Positions 1-9,035 of a DNA stretch of 64,000 bases are shown one piece after another; the stretch's first letter is position 1, and every line of letters begins with the position of its first letter. Location: NCBI GenBank assembly GCA_963665265.2, contig OY762224.2, positions 3,906,001-3,970,000 of the forward strand. Direction: 5' to 3'. The stretch comes from CAXXHQ01 sp963665265. GTDB lineage: Bacteria; Planctomycetota; Planctomycetia; Pirellulales; Thermoguttaceae. Made by a program: the position numbers and the translations under genes. The notes under the pieces are model-generated. The model searched no databases and was not told where the DNA came from. It saw only the letters and a list, made by a program, of their open reading frames with translations.

Positions 1-1868
1 ATCCCGACGAGCGCTATCGAGAGTCGGTCAAAAGGCAGTGGGCCGAGGCCATCCGCATCGCCGAGGAGACCGGCTCCGACATCCCGCCTGACGAATACCA
101 AATCACGTGCAAGGACGGCGGCGTCAAAGACATGATCGTTTCGGGCATCGTCATCAACAACGATCTGCTTACGACCTTCGTCGACGTGACGGAGCGTAAA
201 CGGACCGAAGACGCGCTGCGTCACGCCGGCGCGGAATTGCAAAAAGTGAACGAACAGCTCCGCAAGGCCAGCGAAGTGAAAGATCAGTTCCTCGCCGCGA
301 TGAGCCATGAGATACGCACGCCCATGAACGCCGTGATCGGTATGACCGGCATTCTGCTCGATACGAATCTGGACTCCGATCAGCGCGACGCCGCGGAAAC
401 TATCCGCACCAGCGGCGAAGTTCTCCTCGCGCTAATCAACGACATATTGGATTTTTCAAAAATCGAAGCCGGACGGATGGATCTGGAAAGGCAACCGTTC
501 AATCTTCAGCAATGCGTTAACGAAGCTTTCGATTTAGTACTGCATCAAGCGCAAAAGAAAAAACTCGCCACGAGCGTCGAGTGGGACCCCCACGTTCCGA
601 TGCACCTCGTCGGCGACGTCACCCGACTGCGTCAAGTTCTCGTCAATCTCCTCGGCAACTCGATCAAGTTCACCGAGAAAGGCGAAGTCTCGCTCCGCGT
701 CGCTGCCGTTCAACAGGAAAACGAAACCTATCAACTTCACTTCGCCGTGAAAGACACGGGCATCGGCATTCAACCTGATCGATCGGACCGCCTTTTCCAA
801 GCGTTCAGTCAAATGGACGCCTCGATGAACCGTCGTTTCGGGGGCAGCGGTCTCGGACTGGCGATTAGCAAACGCATTTGCGAAATGATGGGAGGACGGA
901 TTTGGGCGGAAAGCACAGGCGTTCCGGGCGAAGGCTCCGTTTTTCATTTCACCGTCCTTGTGCGTCTTGCCGACAAGGAGATTCTCGCCGCCGAGCCGTC
1001 CGACGACTCCCGTTTGACGGAAAAGGAGATTTCCGATCGATCCGCAATTCAAGCGCTTCGCATTCTTCTAGCCGAAGACAACCTCGTCAACCAAAAAGTC
1101 GCGCAGAAGCTCTTGGAAAAAATCGGCTGCCGCGCCGACGTCGTCTCGAACGGCAAGGAAGCTTTTGACGCCTACGTGAACGTGGGCTACGACGTGATTC
1201 TCATGGATTGCCAAATGCCCGAAATGGACGGTTACGACGCGTCGCGATTGATCCGCCGACATGAACGCGAGAACTCTAAAAAGGCGGTCACGATCATCGC
1301 CATGACTGCGCACGCATTGCAAGGCGATCGCGAAAAATGCCTCGCCGCCGGAATGAACGATTATCTTAGCAAGCCGGTTCGTCAAAGAGAATTAGAGCAT
1401 GCTTTGGCCAAAGGGCGTTCCATTTCCGACGCACGCGGGATCGAAGCGCCGCGGGACGGTTCCCCAGAGGCGGGTAAAGCGGATTCCGCGTCTAAGAACG
1501 CGGAGCATATGGACGACGCCTCGCTCGATAGGGAATCGCTCGACTTGATCGCGGCCGGCGACGTAAAAGGCGCCCGCGAAGTAATCGATATGTATTTGAG
1601 CCAAGGTCGGCATATCCTCGTAGATCTACGAGGAGCCTCGCAAAAGAACGACGCCGCTCAGGTCCGTCAACTCGCGCACAAGCTGGCTGGCTCGAGCGCG
1701 GTTTGCGGGCTCCCGATCATGGTCGAGCCGCTTCGAGAATTGGAGCAAAAAGGAGCCGACGAAAAACTCGAAGGAACCGAAGAACTTATCGAACGGATCG
1801 AACGCCGTCTCGACCTAGGGGAAAAACTGCTCACCCAATATCTGCGCGATTTGGAAGGGCGATCGTAA
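1..1868 (+). CDS. Hybrid sensor histidine kinase (PAS-HisKA-HATPase-REC-Hpt), 5' end outside window
   Basis: The reading frame is open from the window edge, so the N-terminus is missing. The first ~65 codons before the internal ATG at 132 read as the end of a PAS domain and lead into VDVTERKRTE. Then follow a HisKA dimerisation box (AAMSHEIRTPMNAVIG, phospho-His in SHEIRTP), an HATPase_c domain (N box LVNLLGNSIKFT; DTGIGI; FGGSGLGLAIS), a receiver domain (ILLAEDNLVNQK, LMDCQMPEMDG with the acceptor Asp, AMTAHA, LSKPV) and a C-terminal Hpt domain (QLAHKLAGSS, phospho-His). These domains allow an internal His-Asp-His phosphorelay, so the output is probably a separate response regulator. No membrane segment is visible in the part present. 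The input signal is unknown. Confidence 0.95.
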   Translation, partial: PDERYRESVKRQWAEAIRIAEETGSDIPPDEYQITCKDGGVKDMIVSGIVINNDLLTTFVDVTERKRTEDALRHAGAELQKVNEQLRKASEVKDQFLAAMSHEIRTPMNAVIGMTGILLDTNLDSDQRDAAETIRTSGEVLLALINDILDFSKIEAGRMDLERQPFNLQQCVNEAFDLVLHQAQKKKLATSVEWDPHVPMHLVGDVTRLRQVLVNLLGNSIKFTEKGEVSLRVAAVQQENETYQLHFAVKDTGIGIQPDRSDRLFQAFSQMDASMNRRFGGSGLGLAISKRICEMMGGRIWAESTGVPGEGSVFHFTVLVRLADKEILAAEPSDDSRLTEKEISDRSAIQALRILLAEDNLVNQKVAQKLLEKIGCRADVVSNGKEAFDAYVNVGYDVILMDCQMPEMDGYDASRLIRRHERENSKKAVTIIAMTAHALQGDREKCLAAGMNDYLSKPVRQRELEHALAKGRSISDARGIEAPRDGSPEAGKADSASKNAEHMDDASLDRESLDLIAAGDVKGAREVIDMYLSQGRHILVDLRGASQKNDAAQVRQLAHKLAGSSAVCGLPIMVEPLRELEQKGADEKLEGTEELIERIERRLDLGEKLLTQYLRDLEGRS

Positions 1869-1882
1869 TCCAAGCGATTCGC

Positions 1883-2485
1883 CTACCGTCTCAACGCTTC
1901 GTAATAGTCGTAAAGGTCGAAGAGCGCTTCGCGCATGTCGCCTCGACGCCGGGCAAGCGATTCGCTCACGACGGTCGGCGGAATTTTCACCGTACCTTCG
2001 CGAAGCAACTCAGTCACGATTTTTTGGGCCGTCGCGTCGTCCGTCTCGGTGCGAAACAGTTCGGGCAAACCGATCGGCGAGTGCGATGTGACCAAAAGTC
2101 CCCAGCCGGCTTTTCGACAAAATCGCATCGTTCGGAAACGGGACCATCGGCTTAATTGTTCGTAGCCGTCCACGGCCAGCGTCGTCGGAATGCGGGATGC
2201 GGCGTTCTTTTCGAGGCGAATCGGCAATCGGCGCTCGCCGTCGTGCAATTCGACGTGAACGACCTCGCGTTCCTCTCGCAATAGATTCAGCAAGGCGGCG
2301 AGCAAGGTTGATTTGCCCGATCCGTGCGGACCGACGATTTCGCCTTGATCGGCGGCGGAATGAAATTTTTCGATGAGACCGCGCAGGTCTTGCCCGTCGG
2401 AAAAAAAATATGGAATCGCGCCCGGCCGAATGCGACGCGAGACGAACGGATTGCTCGGCGTAAAAACGGTTCGTTCGGCGGTCAT
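1883..2485 (-). CDS. P-loop ATPase, small
   Basis: 200-residue protein with a clear Walker A motif (GPHGSGKST) near residue 50 and LLVTSHSPIGLPELF further on, which resembles the sensor/switch region after a Walker B strand (TTLAVDGYEQ is the likely Walker B). The start is ATG at 2485; its ATGA overlaps the stop of the gene upstream, implying translational coupling. A longer in-frame ORF reaching 2599 is the upstream gene's territory and is not used. It is the last gene of a three-gene minus-strand operon with an arrestin-like protein and a DUF3592-type membrane protein. It resembles the nucleotide-binding half of an ABC-like or AAA ATPase but lacks an obvious LSGGQ signature. Substrate and partner are unknown. 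Confidence 0.7.
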   Translation of the reverse strand: MTAERTVFTPSNPFVSRRIRPGAIPYFFSDGQDLRGLIEKFHSAADQGEIVGPHGSGKSTLLAALLNLLREEREVVHVELHDGERRLPIRLEKNAASRIPTTLAVDGYEQLSRWSRFRTMRFCRKAGWGLLVTSHSPIGLPELFRTETDDATAQKIVTELLREGTVKIPPTVVSESLARRRGDMREALFDLYDYYEALRR

Positions 2486-2901
2486 GCGAGCGGCGGAATT
2501 TCTTTGGGGATCGGGGGCGGTTTGACGTCGCCGAGACGAAATTCCTTTTCGCCCAAGACGTCTCTTCCTCGCCGCAAAATAGCGCGAACTCGCACGCACC
2601 AGCGAATATAGACGATACGGCCGTCGTAGCTTAAAGGGCTATTGGGCAATTTCGCCTCGAATCGCGTCGGACGGTCGACGTTCATCGGGGCGCCGTCGTC
2701 CGCGCAGAACCGGCGAAAGTCGAGCACGGCCATGTCCTCGTCCCCTTTCCCTTCGGAAAACCAAAGGATCGAGGCTTCGACGCTTTTCACTAACTCCGAT
2801 TCAAGATCATTAAACATGTACTCGCCGAGAAGAACGTCGCCGGGCGCATAAACGCGATCGGGATCGTCGAAGCGAATCGATACGGACGGTTCGGCGTTCA
2901 T
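2482..2901 (-). CDS. Arrestin-like/beta-sandwich hypothetical protein
   Basis: 139-residue soluble protein with no signal peptide. It begins SVSIRFDDPDRVYAPGDVL, a pattern seen at the start of arrestin/Spo0M-like beta-sandwich proteins, where a strand is followed by Y-x-P-G-D. The rest is rich in alternating hydrophobic strands (VEASILWF, IRWCVRVRAIL). The ATG at 2901 overlaps the stop of the upstream membrane protein gene (ATGA), and its own stop overlaps the start of the downstream ATPase gene. The fold assignment is an inference from pattern only; the function is unknown. Confidence 0.6.
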   Translation of the reverse strand: MNAEPSVSIRFDDPDRVYAPGDVLLGEYMFNDLESELVKSVEASILWFSEGKGDEDMAVLDFRRFCADDGAPMNVDRPTRFEAKLPNSPLSYDGRIVYIRWCVRVRAILRRGRDVLGEKEFRLGDVKPPPIPKEIPPLA

Positions 2902-4217
2902 GCCCTGGCTCCTTCGGCCGTCGGATAGACGATGATGGGAAACGAGCGCTTGAAGTTCGGCCAGCCGGCCACGTCTCCCTCGACGACCAGCGACCAATTC
3001 ACTTCGTTATTTTCGGACTTGAACGAGTGCATGGCGCCCGGGGGAACGGCGACGACGCATTCTCCCTCGAACGGAATTCCCGAGAGGACTGAAAAATTAA
3101 GGCGGCGGAATATCTCCAGCCGAATCACTTCGTATTCCTCGGTCCGAAGATTGGTCCCTTGGCGATAGCGGGCGCGTTCGACGCAAACCAGCGAAGCAGT
3201 GAGCGCGTTGACCGTAAGACTTCCCGACTGCGAAAGAAACAAATTACATTCTTTGCCTGGATGGAGCGGGTAGTCGGATATTTCGACGAAGGTCGGGCCA
3301 ATGCCGGTCGTAATGAGCAACTGCCGGAAGAAGATGACCGTCAAAAAAACGCCTAGTCCGAGGAAGAGCGCATATGCGGCGTAAACTCCGAATCGGAGTA
3401 AGCCGTCGGGTAATTCGGCCCCGCTGGCGCCCCAGATCATGAAAACGACGGCCGCGTTCCAAATCACGCAAATCACCGCCGAGCCTAGCAACGTCCACGC
3501 CGGCGAGCTTTCAATGGGCAAGCGATAGCGAAGCCTCGTGCCGGGACTGTTCGTGACGTCGGAGTAGCTCGGAACGTTGGGGAAAACGGGCAGGGACTCG
3601 CGATCGACGCCGAGCCGGTTGGCCCGTGCGTTGGCCATGGCTCTAAGCCGTTGCCGGATGGCGGCGCGATGCTCGGCCGTTCGCCCCCAGTGGAAAAAGA
3701 AATAGACCAGGCCGCCGCCGCCGATAAAAATCAAAATCACGGGAAGCGAAGCGATGACGTAAACGTTCCAGTGATATTGACGGACCAGGACGGCAACGCG
3801 CGGATCGCTCGGATCGTACCAGCAAGGATACTCCTTGCCGATTTCAAAGCGATCGAGAACGGCCTGGGCAACGTCACGGTCCGACGAATAGTTCTCGCCG
3901 ACGTCGTAGGTCCATGTCCGATAAGCGACGTTCTGGACTTCGTACTCGATGTGAATTTCGGGCCGATAGAGCAGGCCGTCTTTTTGAGGCTCTTCGCCAA
4001 TTCGTTTTTCGAGCGTTTTGCAGGTCGTCTGCGCAAAACGATAGTTGGCCCGCCACTCCGGAATCATCCATCCGAAAAGAATAATGAGGAGCGAGAGGAC
4101 TCCGATGCCCAAGAAAACGCTATAGGTAATCGCTTCGCCGACGCGTCCGAGCGCTTGAGAGCCGGTTCGGCGATTGCCGCGTTTCTTGTGATAAAATCGG
4201 AAGGAAAATCGCGCCAA
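2898..4217 (-). CDS. DUF3592-like multi-pass membrane protein
   Basis: 439-residue integral membrane protein. A hydrophobic segment near residues 30-50 is followed by a DUF3592-type extracytoplasmic stretch (IEYEVQNVAYRTWTYDVG ... VLDRFEIGKEYPCWYDPSDP), which matches the family's Y-x-P-x-x-P signature region. Another membrane segment follows (VIASLPVILIFIGGGGLVYFFF), then two more around residues 230-300, and a C-terminal beta-rich domain. The start is probably TTG at 4217, preceded by GGAG at suitable spacing; no better ATG exists before the first membrane segment. It is the first gene of the three-gene operon joined by ATGA overlaps. The role is unknown. The context suggests a membrane protein working with a beta-sandwich protein and an ATPase. 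Confidence 0.75.
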   Translation of the reverse strand: MARFSFRFYHKKRGNRRTGSQALGRVGEAITYSVFLGIGVLSLLIILFGWMIPEWRANYRFAQTTCKTLEKRIGEEPQKDGLLYRPEIHIEYEVQNVAYRTWTYDVGENYSSDRDVAQAVLDRFEIGKEYPCWYDPSDPRVAVLVRQYHWNVYVIASLPVILIFIGGGGLVYFFFHWGRTAEHRAAIRQRLRAMANARANRLGVDRESLPVFPNVPSYSDVTNSPGTRLRYRLPIESSPAWTLLGSAVICVIWNAAVVFMIWGASGAELPDGLLRFGVYAAYALFLGLGVFLTVIFFRQLLITTGIGPTFVEISDYPLHPGKECNLFLSQSGSLTVNALTASLVCVERARYRQGTNLRTEEYEVIRLEIFRRLNFSVLSGIPFEGECVVAVPPGAMHSFKSENNEVNWSLVVEGDVAGWPNFKRSFPIIVYPTAEGARA

Positions 4218-4301
4218 ATTGTTCGCTCCGCAAAGTTTAGAGCCTCATCGGCCAACGGCACGAGGTCGTCGACGCCGAGCGACAGGCGGAGGAGATTCCG
4301 A

Positions 4302-4574
4302 TTACGCGACGGCGGCCGATTGCGCTTTGCGTTGGAATCCGATTCCTTCCAAGGCCTTGTATACTTCTTCGAGGGTTTTTTCGCCGAAATTCGAGATGCT
4401 TAAAAGATCTTCGCGCGTGCAATGCAACAGATCGTTGACCGTGAAAATGCCGCGTTCTTCCAAGCAGTTGGTGGTTCGCACCGAGAGACCGATTTCGGCG
4501 GTGCTCATTTCCAACTTGTCTTGCATATCCTTGGCGTTTGAATCCTCAGCATTGATTCTGATTCGCGTACCCAT
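4302..4574 (-). CDS. Stand-alone RNA polymerase alpha-subunit C-terminal-domain-like protein
   Basis: 90-residue protein whose second half matches the alpha-CTD helix-hairpin-helix fold: IGLSVRTTNCLEERGIFTVNDLL, then LLSISNFGEKTLEEVYKALEGIG, with the typical NFGxKTLxE DNA-binding helix. The start is ATG at 4574, preceded on the minus strand by GGGAGGG, a strong ribosome-binding site; the in-frame extension to 4799 would run into the divergent helicase start and is not used. It lacks the alpha-NTD, so it cannot be the polymerase subunit. Small proteins of this kind occur in planctomycetes beside normal rpoA. It could bind UP-elements or activators, but its role is unproven. Confidence 0.85.
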   Translation of the reverse strand: MGTRIRINAEDSNAKDMQDKLEMSTAEIGLSVRTTNCLEERGIFTVNDLLHCTREDLLSISNFGEKTLEEVYKALEGIGFQRKAQSAAVA

Positions 4575-4800
4575 GGGGTCCCTCCCAAGCGTTGAGCAAA
4601 TGTCGTCGAACGAAAACTCGGAAAAACAAATTATTCCTCGTCCGCAGCCAAGTAGTATAGCAATAATCGAGGTCTTGGGTAGTATGGCCCTGGTAAAGAA
4701 GCGGAAGAAATTGTCAAATAATCGAGCCGTCGGCGAACCGCGTCTCGTACGGCGTGCGTAAGCAAGATATCCGGGATTTCGTTTTTGGAGCGGTCGCATT
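4575..4800. promoter_or_regulatory. Divergent intergenic region between alpha-CTD gene and pcrA
   Basis: 226 bp separating two divergent genes must hold promoters for both. The helicase side has TTGGAG about 10 bases before the TTG start at 4801, and the alpha-CTD side has GGGAGGG just before its ATG. I could not identify convincing -35/-10 pairs. Confidence 0.4.
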
Positions 4801-7128
4801 TTGCATCATTTGCTCGCTAATTTGACCGAAGCCCAGCAGGAAGCCGTCACGGCCATGGACGGGCCCTTATTGATACTTGCCGGGCCCGGCAGCGGCAAAA
4901 CCCGAGTTATTACGCACAGAATAGCCTGGCTTTTAGAGAACGGCGTCCCCGGCCGACAGGTTCTCGCGCTGACATTCACGAATAAAGCCGCCGAGGAGAT
5001 GAAAAAACGGATCGATCTGCTGGCCGGCGAGACCTCGGTTTGGGCCGGCACTTTCCATCGATTTTGCGCAGTTTTGTTGCGGAAATACGCCCCCTTCGTC
5101 GGTCTCCAGCAGAATTTTTCGATCTACGACGTCAGTGATAGCATGAGCATCCTGCGCCGGGCCATCGGCCGCGAGTCGGCCGCCTCTTCGACCGTCACCC
5201 CCGAGGCCGTGGCCAACGGAATCAGCTGGGCGAAGAACAACCTCATTCCGCCAAGCCAGTACGCCGCCAAGCCCGGCCATCTGCTCGGCGCCGCCGTCGC
5301 CAAAGCCTATCCGGCCTATCAAGCCGCCTTGCTCGCCGCCAACGCCGTCGATTTTGACGACCTCCTTTTTCATGCGGCCAACGTTCTGCGTGAAAATCCC
5401 GAGGTCCGCGCGGCCCTCGACGAACGGTATCGCTACATTCTCGTCGACGAATATCAAGACACGAACCTAGCGCAATACGCCATCGCCCGGGCGTTGTCGG
5501 TCGATCATCCGAACTTGGCCGTCACCGGCGATCCGGACCAATCGATTTACGGCTGGCGCGGAGCGAACTTGAACAACATTCTGGAATTCGAGCGCGACTA
5601 TCCCTCGGTCCGCGTCGTTCGCTTGGAAAGAAACTACCGCAGCACGAAGCGGATTTTGCGGGCGGCCTCGGAGTTGATCGCGCACAACGTTCGCCGCAAG
5701 CAAAAAGGGCTCTTCACTGAAAACGACGAAGGGGCGCCGGTCCGCTTGACCCAATACGGATCGAACCGCGACGAGGCCGAATGCGTGGCGGCGCGAATCG
5801 CCGACGACATTTATAACGGCCGACGCCGACCGCGCGACTTCGCCGTCTTCTACCGCGTGAACGCCTTGAGCCGGGAGTTCGAACTGGCCCTTCGTCGCCA
5901 CGGGGTCCCGTTCCAATTGATCCATAGCGTCGAGTTCTTCCAGCGCAAAGAAATTAAAGACCTTATCGCCTATTTGCATCTGGTCAACAATCCGCGCGAC
6001 GAAGCGGCGTTTTTGCGCGTGATTAACACGCCGGCGCGGGGAATCGGCAAGACGACCGTCTCGCGCTTGCAAGATTTCTCCTACGACGAAGGCATCAGCC
6101 TGCTCGACGCCGCGCGTATGGCGCAAAAAATTCCGCAGCTTACGGCGAAGGTCCGACCGCAGTTGGCGCGATTCGCCGCGATGATCGACCGATTAGGCCA
6201 ATTCGCCGATGCGCCGATCGAAGAATTGCTGGGCAATTTGCTTGCCGAGACGAACTATAAAAAGCAATTCCAAGAGAGCGAAGACCCGAACGACATGGAG
6301 CGGCTAGCCAATATCGAAGAGTTGCTCACCGCCGCCCGTGAATTCGACGAACGCCACGGCGGAGGCGGTCACACGCTCGAAGAATTTTTAGAGGAGACCG
6401 CGTTGGTCGGCGACACCGACGATTGGGAGAGCGAAGGGGATCGCGTGACGCTGATGACGTTGCACGCCTCGAAAGGGCTGGAGTTTCCCGTCGTCTTCAT
6501 CGTGGCCGTCGAAGAAGGATTGTTGCCGCACCAACGAAGTCGCGATTCGCAAAACGAATTGGAAGAGGAGCGTCGTCTAGCGTTCGTCGGGATAACCCGC
6601 GCTTGCGAAGAATTGCAATTGAGCTACGCCCGTTACCGCGATTTCCGCGGTCAGCGAAAATCGACGATTCCGAGCAGTTTTCTGATGGAACTGCCGCGAG
6701 GCGAGTTGATTATGGAATCGGTCGGCGAAGGAGCGACCGCGTTCTCATCAACGCCGACCGCGCCGGTCGATGCGCCGACGCCGTCAGCGGACGGACCTGT
6801 TTGCGAATTCGACGAAGCGGCGCTCGCCAACGCCGCCGCGACGATCGACGTCTGCGACGAATCGATTCACGAAGATACCTTTAGCGACGAATCAGCTCCG
6901 CAAAAAGCCAAGAGGGCAGGGGAGGGAGCCCGTTCTCGCAAGACGCAGAAGACCGTTACGCCCGACGACTTCGCGCAGGACATGGTCGTCGAGCACCCGC
7001 AATACGGTCGAGGCGTAATTGTTGCCTTAAGCGGGATCGGCCCGGCGCGTCAAGCGACGGTCGATTTCGATCCGCCCGCCGGACGCATGCGATTCATCTT
7101 GATGTGCAGCCCATTGAAACCGGCGTAA
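4801..7128 (+). CDS. pcrA: UvrD/PcrA/Rep-family ATP-dependent DNA helicase
   Basis: 775-residue superfamily 1A 3'-5' helicase acting in repair and removal of RecA or stalled polymerases. All motifs are present in order: Q-motif LTEAQQEAV at the N-terminus, Walker A AGPGSGKT (residues ~28-35), TFTNKAAEEM (Ia), ILVDEYQDTN (II), TGDPDQSIYGWRGA (III), LERNYRST (IV), LMTLHASKGLEFPVVF (V) and RRLAFVGITRA (VI). The C-terminus carries a linker and the conserved small domain (VVEHPQYGRGVIVAL), as in PcrA. The start is TTG at 4801, which places the Q-motif at the usual distance; no ATG fits. Length is normal for the family. The gene stands alone, divergent from the alpha-CTD gene. Confidence 0.95.
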   Translation: MHHLLANLTEAQQEAVTAMDGPLLILAGPGSGKTRVITHRIAWLLENGVPGRQVLALTFTNKAAEEMKKRIDLLAGETSVWAGTFHRFCAVLLRKYAPFVGLQQNFSIYDVSDSMSILRRAIGRESAASSTVTPEAVANGISWAKNNLIPPSQYAAKPGHLLGAAVAKAYPAYQAALLAANAVDFDDLLFHAANVLRENPEVRAALDERYRYILVDEYQDTNLAQYAIARALSVDHPNLAVTGDPDQSIYGWRGANLNNILEFERDYPSVRVVRLERNYRSTKRILRAASELIAHNVRRKQKGLFTENDEGAPVRLTQYGSNRDEAECVAARIADDIYNGRRRPRDFAVFYRVNALSREFELALRRHGVPFQLIHSVEFFQRKEIKDLIAYLHLVNNPRDEAAFLRVINTPARGIGKTTVSRLQDFSYDEGISLLDAARMAQKIPQLTAKVRPQLARFAAMIDRLGQFADAPIEELLGNLLAETNYKKQFQESEDPNDMERLANIEELLTAAREFDERHGGGGHTLEEFLEETALVGDTDDWESEGDRVTLMTLHASKGLEFPVVFIVAVEEGLLPHQRSRDSQNELEEERRLAFVGITRACEELQLSYARYRDFRGQRKSTIPSSFLMELPRGELIMESVGEGATAFSSTPTAPVDAPTPSADGPVCEFDEAALANAAATIDVCDESIHEDTFSDESAPQKAKRAGEGARSRKTQKTVTPDDFAQDMVVEHPQYGRGVIVALSGIGPARQATVDFDPPAGRMRFILMCSPLKPA

Positions 7129-7217
7129 TCGTATTTGTCTCAGATTGCCCTGATCCGTAGAATTCAGCGACTGCGGCGGCAAATCGAAAAGCAAGTTTCG
7201 CGCAAAGGGCCTTATTG

Positions 7218-8300
7218 ATGGCGCATCTGTTTCAAGAATTCCGGCTGAAAGACGTCACGTTAAAGAATCGAATCGGCGTTTCGCCCATGTGTCAGTATTC
7301 GTCGGAGGACGGCTTTCCCAATGATTGGCATTTCGTCCATCTTGGCTCTCGCGCGGTAGGCGGCGCCGGACTAATTATCGTCGAAGCCACGGCCGTTTCT
7401 CCGGAAGGGCGCATCAGTCCGGCCGACAGCGGCATCTGGTCCGACGCGCATGTGGAGCCGTTCGCCCGCATCGCTCGTTTTCTAAAAGGGCAGGGGACCG
7501 TCCCCGGAATTCAACTCGCTCATGCCGGCCGGAAAGCAAGTTCAAATCGCCCTTGGGACGGCGACGATCATCTCGAGCCTAACGAAGGCGCCTGGGAGAT
7601 CATCGGCCCTTCACCGATTGCGTTCGGCGACAACCTAAACGTACCCCCCAAGGAAATGACCGTCGAGGATATCGCCCGAGTCCAAGCGGCGTTCGTCGCT
7701 TCGGCCCAGCGAGCTTTGGCGGCGGGTTTTGATTGGTTGGAATTGCATTTCGCGCACGGCTATTTGGCCCACAGTTTCTATTCGCCGTTGTCGAACCATC
7801 GAACCGACGCTTACGGAGGTAGTTTCGATAATCGCATTCGATTCCTCTTGGAAACGTTTTCGGCCGTTCGGAATGTCTGGCCGGAGCGGCTCCCGTTGAC
7901 CGCTCGACTCTCCGTAACCGATTGGATCGGCGGAGGCGTGACGGTCGAAGAGTCGATCGAATTGATCCGCAAACTGAATGCGGCAGGCTTGGATTTGATC
8001 GACGTGAGCCAAGGATTCAACACGCCCGACATTTCTCGAATTCCGTGGGGGCCGGGCTTTATGATTCCCCTAGCGAGTCGCATCCGAAAAGAGACGGGCT
8101 TGCCGACTGCCGTAGGCTGGATGATAAGCGAACCCCAACAAGCGGAAGAAGCGATTCGAGATCAGCACGCCGATTTGGTTCTTCTAGCGAGGCAAATGCT
8201 GCGAGATCCATACTGGCCGTTGCACGCCGCGAAAGAACTCGACGCGGAATATTTGCAAAAATCACTCCCCATCCAATACGCCAGAGCGTGGAAACGGTAA
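7218..8300 (+). CDS. NADH:flavin oxidoreductase, YqjM-type old yellow enzyme
   Basis: 360-residue FMN-dependent ene-reductase with a TIM-barrel fold. It starts MAHLFQEFRLKDVTLKNRIGVSPMCQYSSEDG, in which Cys25 of MCQYS is the thiol of class III (YqjM-like) enzymes. Further marks are GIQLAHAGRKAS, FDWLELHFAHGYLAHSFYSPL with the substrate-binding His residues, NHRTDAYGGSFDNRIRF, and C-terminal LVLLARQMLRDPYWP (phosphate-binding Arg). The ATG at 7218 is preferred to the TTG one codon upstream. The family reduces activated C=C bonds with NAD(P)H; the physiological substrate is unknown and oxidative-stress detoxification is likely. Confidence 0.9.
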   Translation: MAHLFQEFRLKDVTLKNRIGVSPMCQYSSEDGFPNDWHFVHLGSRAVGGAGLIIVEATAVSPEGRISPADSGIWSDAHVEPFARIARFLKGQGTVPGIQLAHAGRKASSNRPWDGDDHLEPNEGAWEIIGPSPIAFGDNLNVPPKEMTVEDIARVQAAFVASAQRALAAGFDWLELHFAHGYLAHSFYSPLSNHRTDAYGGSFDNRIRFLLETFSAVRNVWPERLPLTARLSVTDWIGGGVTVEESIELIRKLNAAGLDLIDVSQGFNTPDISRIPWGPGFMIPLASRIRKETGLPTAVGWMISEPQQAEEAIRDQHADLVLLARQMLRDPYWPLHAAKELDAEYLQKSLPIQYARAWKR

Positions 8301-8614
8301 TCATATCCCTCATTACCGGGATTATCCCTCGGTACCAGGGAATCCTGAACATCGATAATATTTACCACAGAGGCGAGGAGGGCACAGAGGCAAACAAATT
8401 ATATTTTCGTTCTCCGTGTTCTCTGCGTCTCCGTGGTGAAAAATATTCTCTCTGCGCCTCGGCGGTAAAAAGCAGCTGCGACTCCGTATAATCCCCACAA
8501 TCGTTACGACCGGACTTCGCCTGCGCACCGAACGGCAAGCTATATTTTCGCAGAAGAAACAATGCGCGGTCGTTGCGCATGGAAATTTTTGGCCGTTTTT
8601 TTCGGAGCGGGACT
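8301..8614. repeat. Intergenic with three units of a CTCTGCGTCTCCGTGGTGAA-type dispersed repeat
   Basis: About 310 bp without a gene. It opens with an imperfect hairpin at 8319-8345 (GGATTATCCCT / AGGGAATCC). At 8364-8390 (inverted) and at about 8412-8440 and 8443-8470 (direct) lie three degenerate copies of a short element of the form CTCTGCGTCTCCGTGGTGAA; the first and second can pair as a stem. A related unit lies at about 47868-47905. No coding potential is evident. Confidence 0.5.
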
Positions 8615-9031
8615 ATGCCTATCCCTCAACACGCCGGCACGCCGCGTTTTCTTAATGACGAAGCCTTTAAGTGCCTTCGCGTCGGAGACGTCGACGGTTA
8701 TCATCGAAACGCCGCAAGCCGCGACGTGGTCGATCTTTCCGGCTCCGATTTGCGCGCAACCGATTTCCGCCGCATCGACCTTTCCAAGCTCGTTTTGAAG
8801 AACGCCTACTTGCGCGACGTCGATTTCCGAGGCTGCGATCTGCGGCATCTGGATCTAGAAGGCGCGTCGCTGCACAACGCCAAAGTGGCCGGCGCCTATT
8901 TCCCCGAGAGCATCACATCGGGCGAAATCCAATTGAGCTTGATCCACGGCACTCGTTTGCGAGCGAAAAAGCCAAGCCATGCCGCCGACCACGCCGCCGA
9001 TCACTTGATAGAACATCCCTCCGCTCAATAA
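8615..9031 (+). CDS. Pentapeptide-repeat protein
   Basis: 138-residue soluble protein. Residues ~40-95 contain pentapeptide-type repeats with the A(D/N)LxX pattern: VDLSGSDLRATDFRRIDLS, then NAYLRDVDFRGCDLRHLDLE. These form a short right-handed quadrilateral beta-helix. The ATG at 8615 has CGGAG six to eight bases upstream; the ORF opens earlier but without a ribosome-binding site. Such proteins can act as DNA mimics or scaffolds, but most have no known function and nothing here points to one. Confidence 0.8.
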   Translation: MPIPQHAGTPRFLNDEAFKCLRVGDVDGYHRNAASRDVVDLSGSDLRATDFRRIDLSKLVLKNAYLRDVDFRGCDLRHLDLEGASLHNAKVAGAYFPESITSGEIQLSLIHGTRLRAKKPSHAADHAADHLIEHPSAQ

Positions 9032-9035
9032 AATA

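Noticed and set aside
3651..4403. 250-codon plus-strand frame
   Set aside because: Antisense to the DUF3592-like gene and the alpha-CTD gene; no protein-like pattern.
5467..6126. 219-codon minus-strand frame inside pcrA
   Set aside because: Shadow of helicase motifs in the opposite frame; high-G+C codon bias produces such frames throughout the window.
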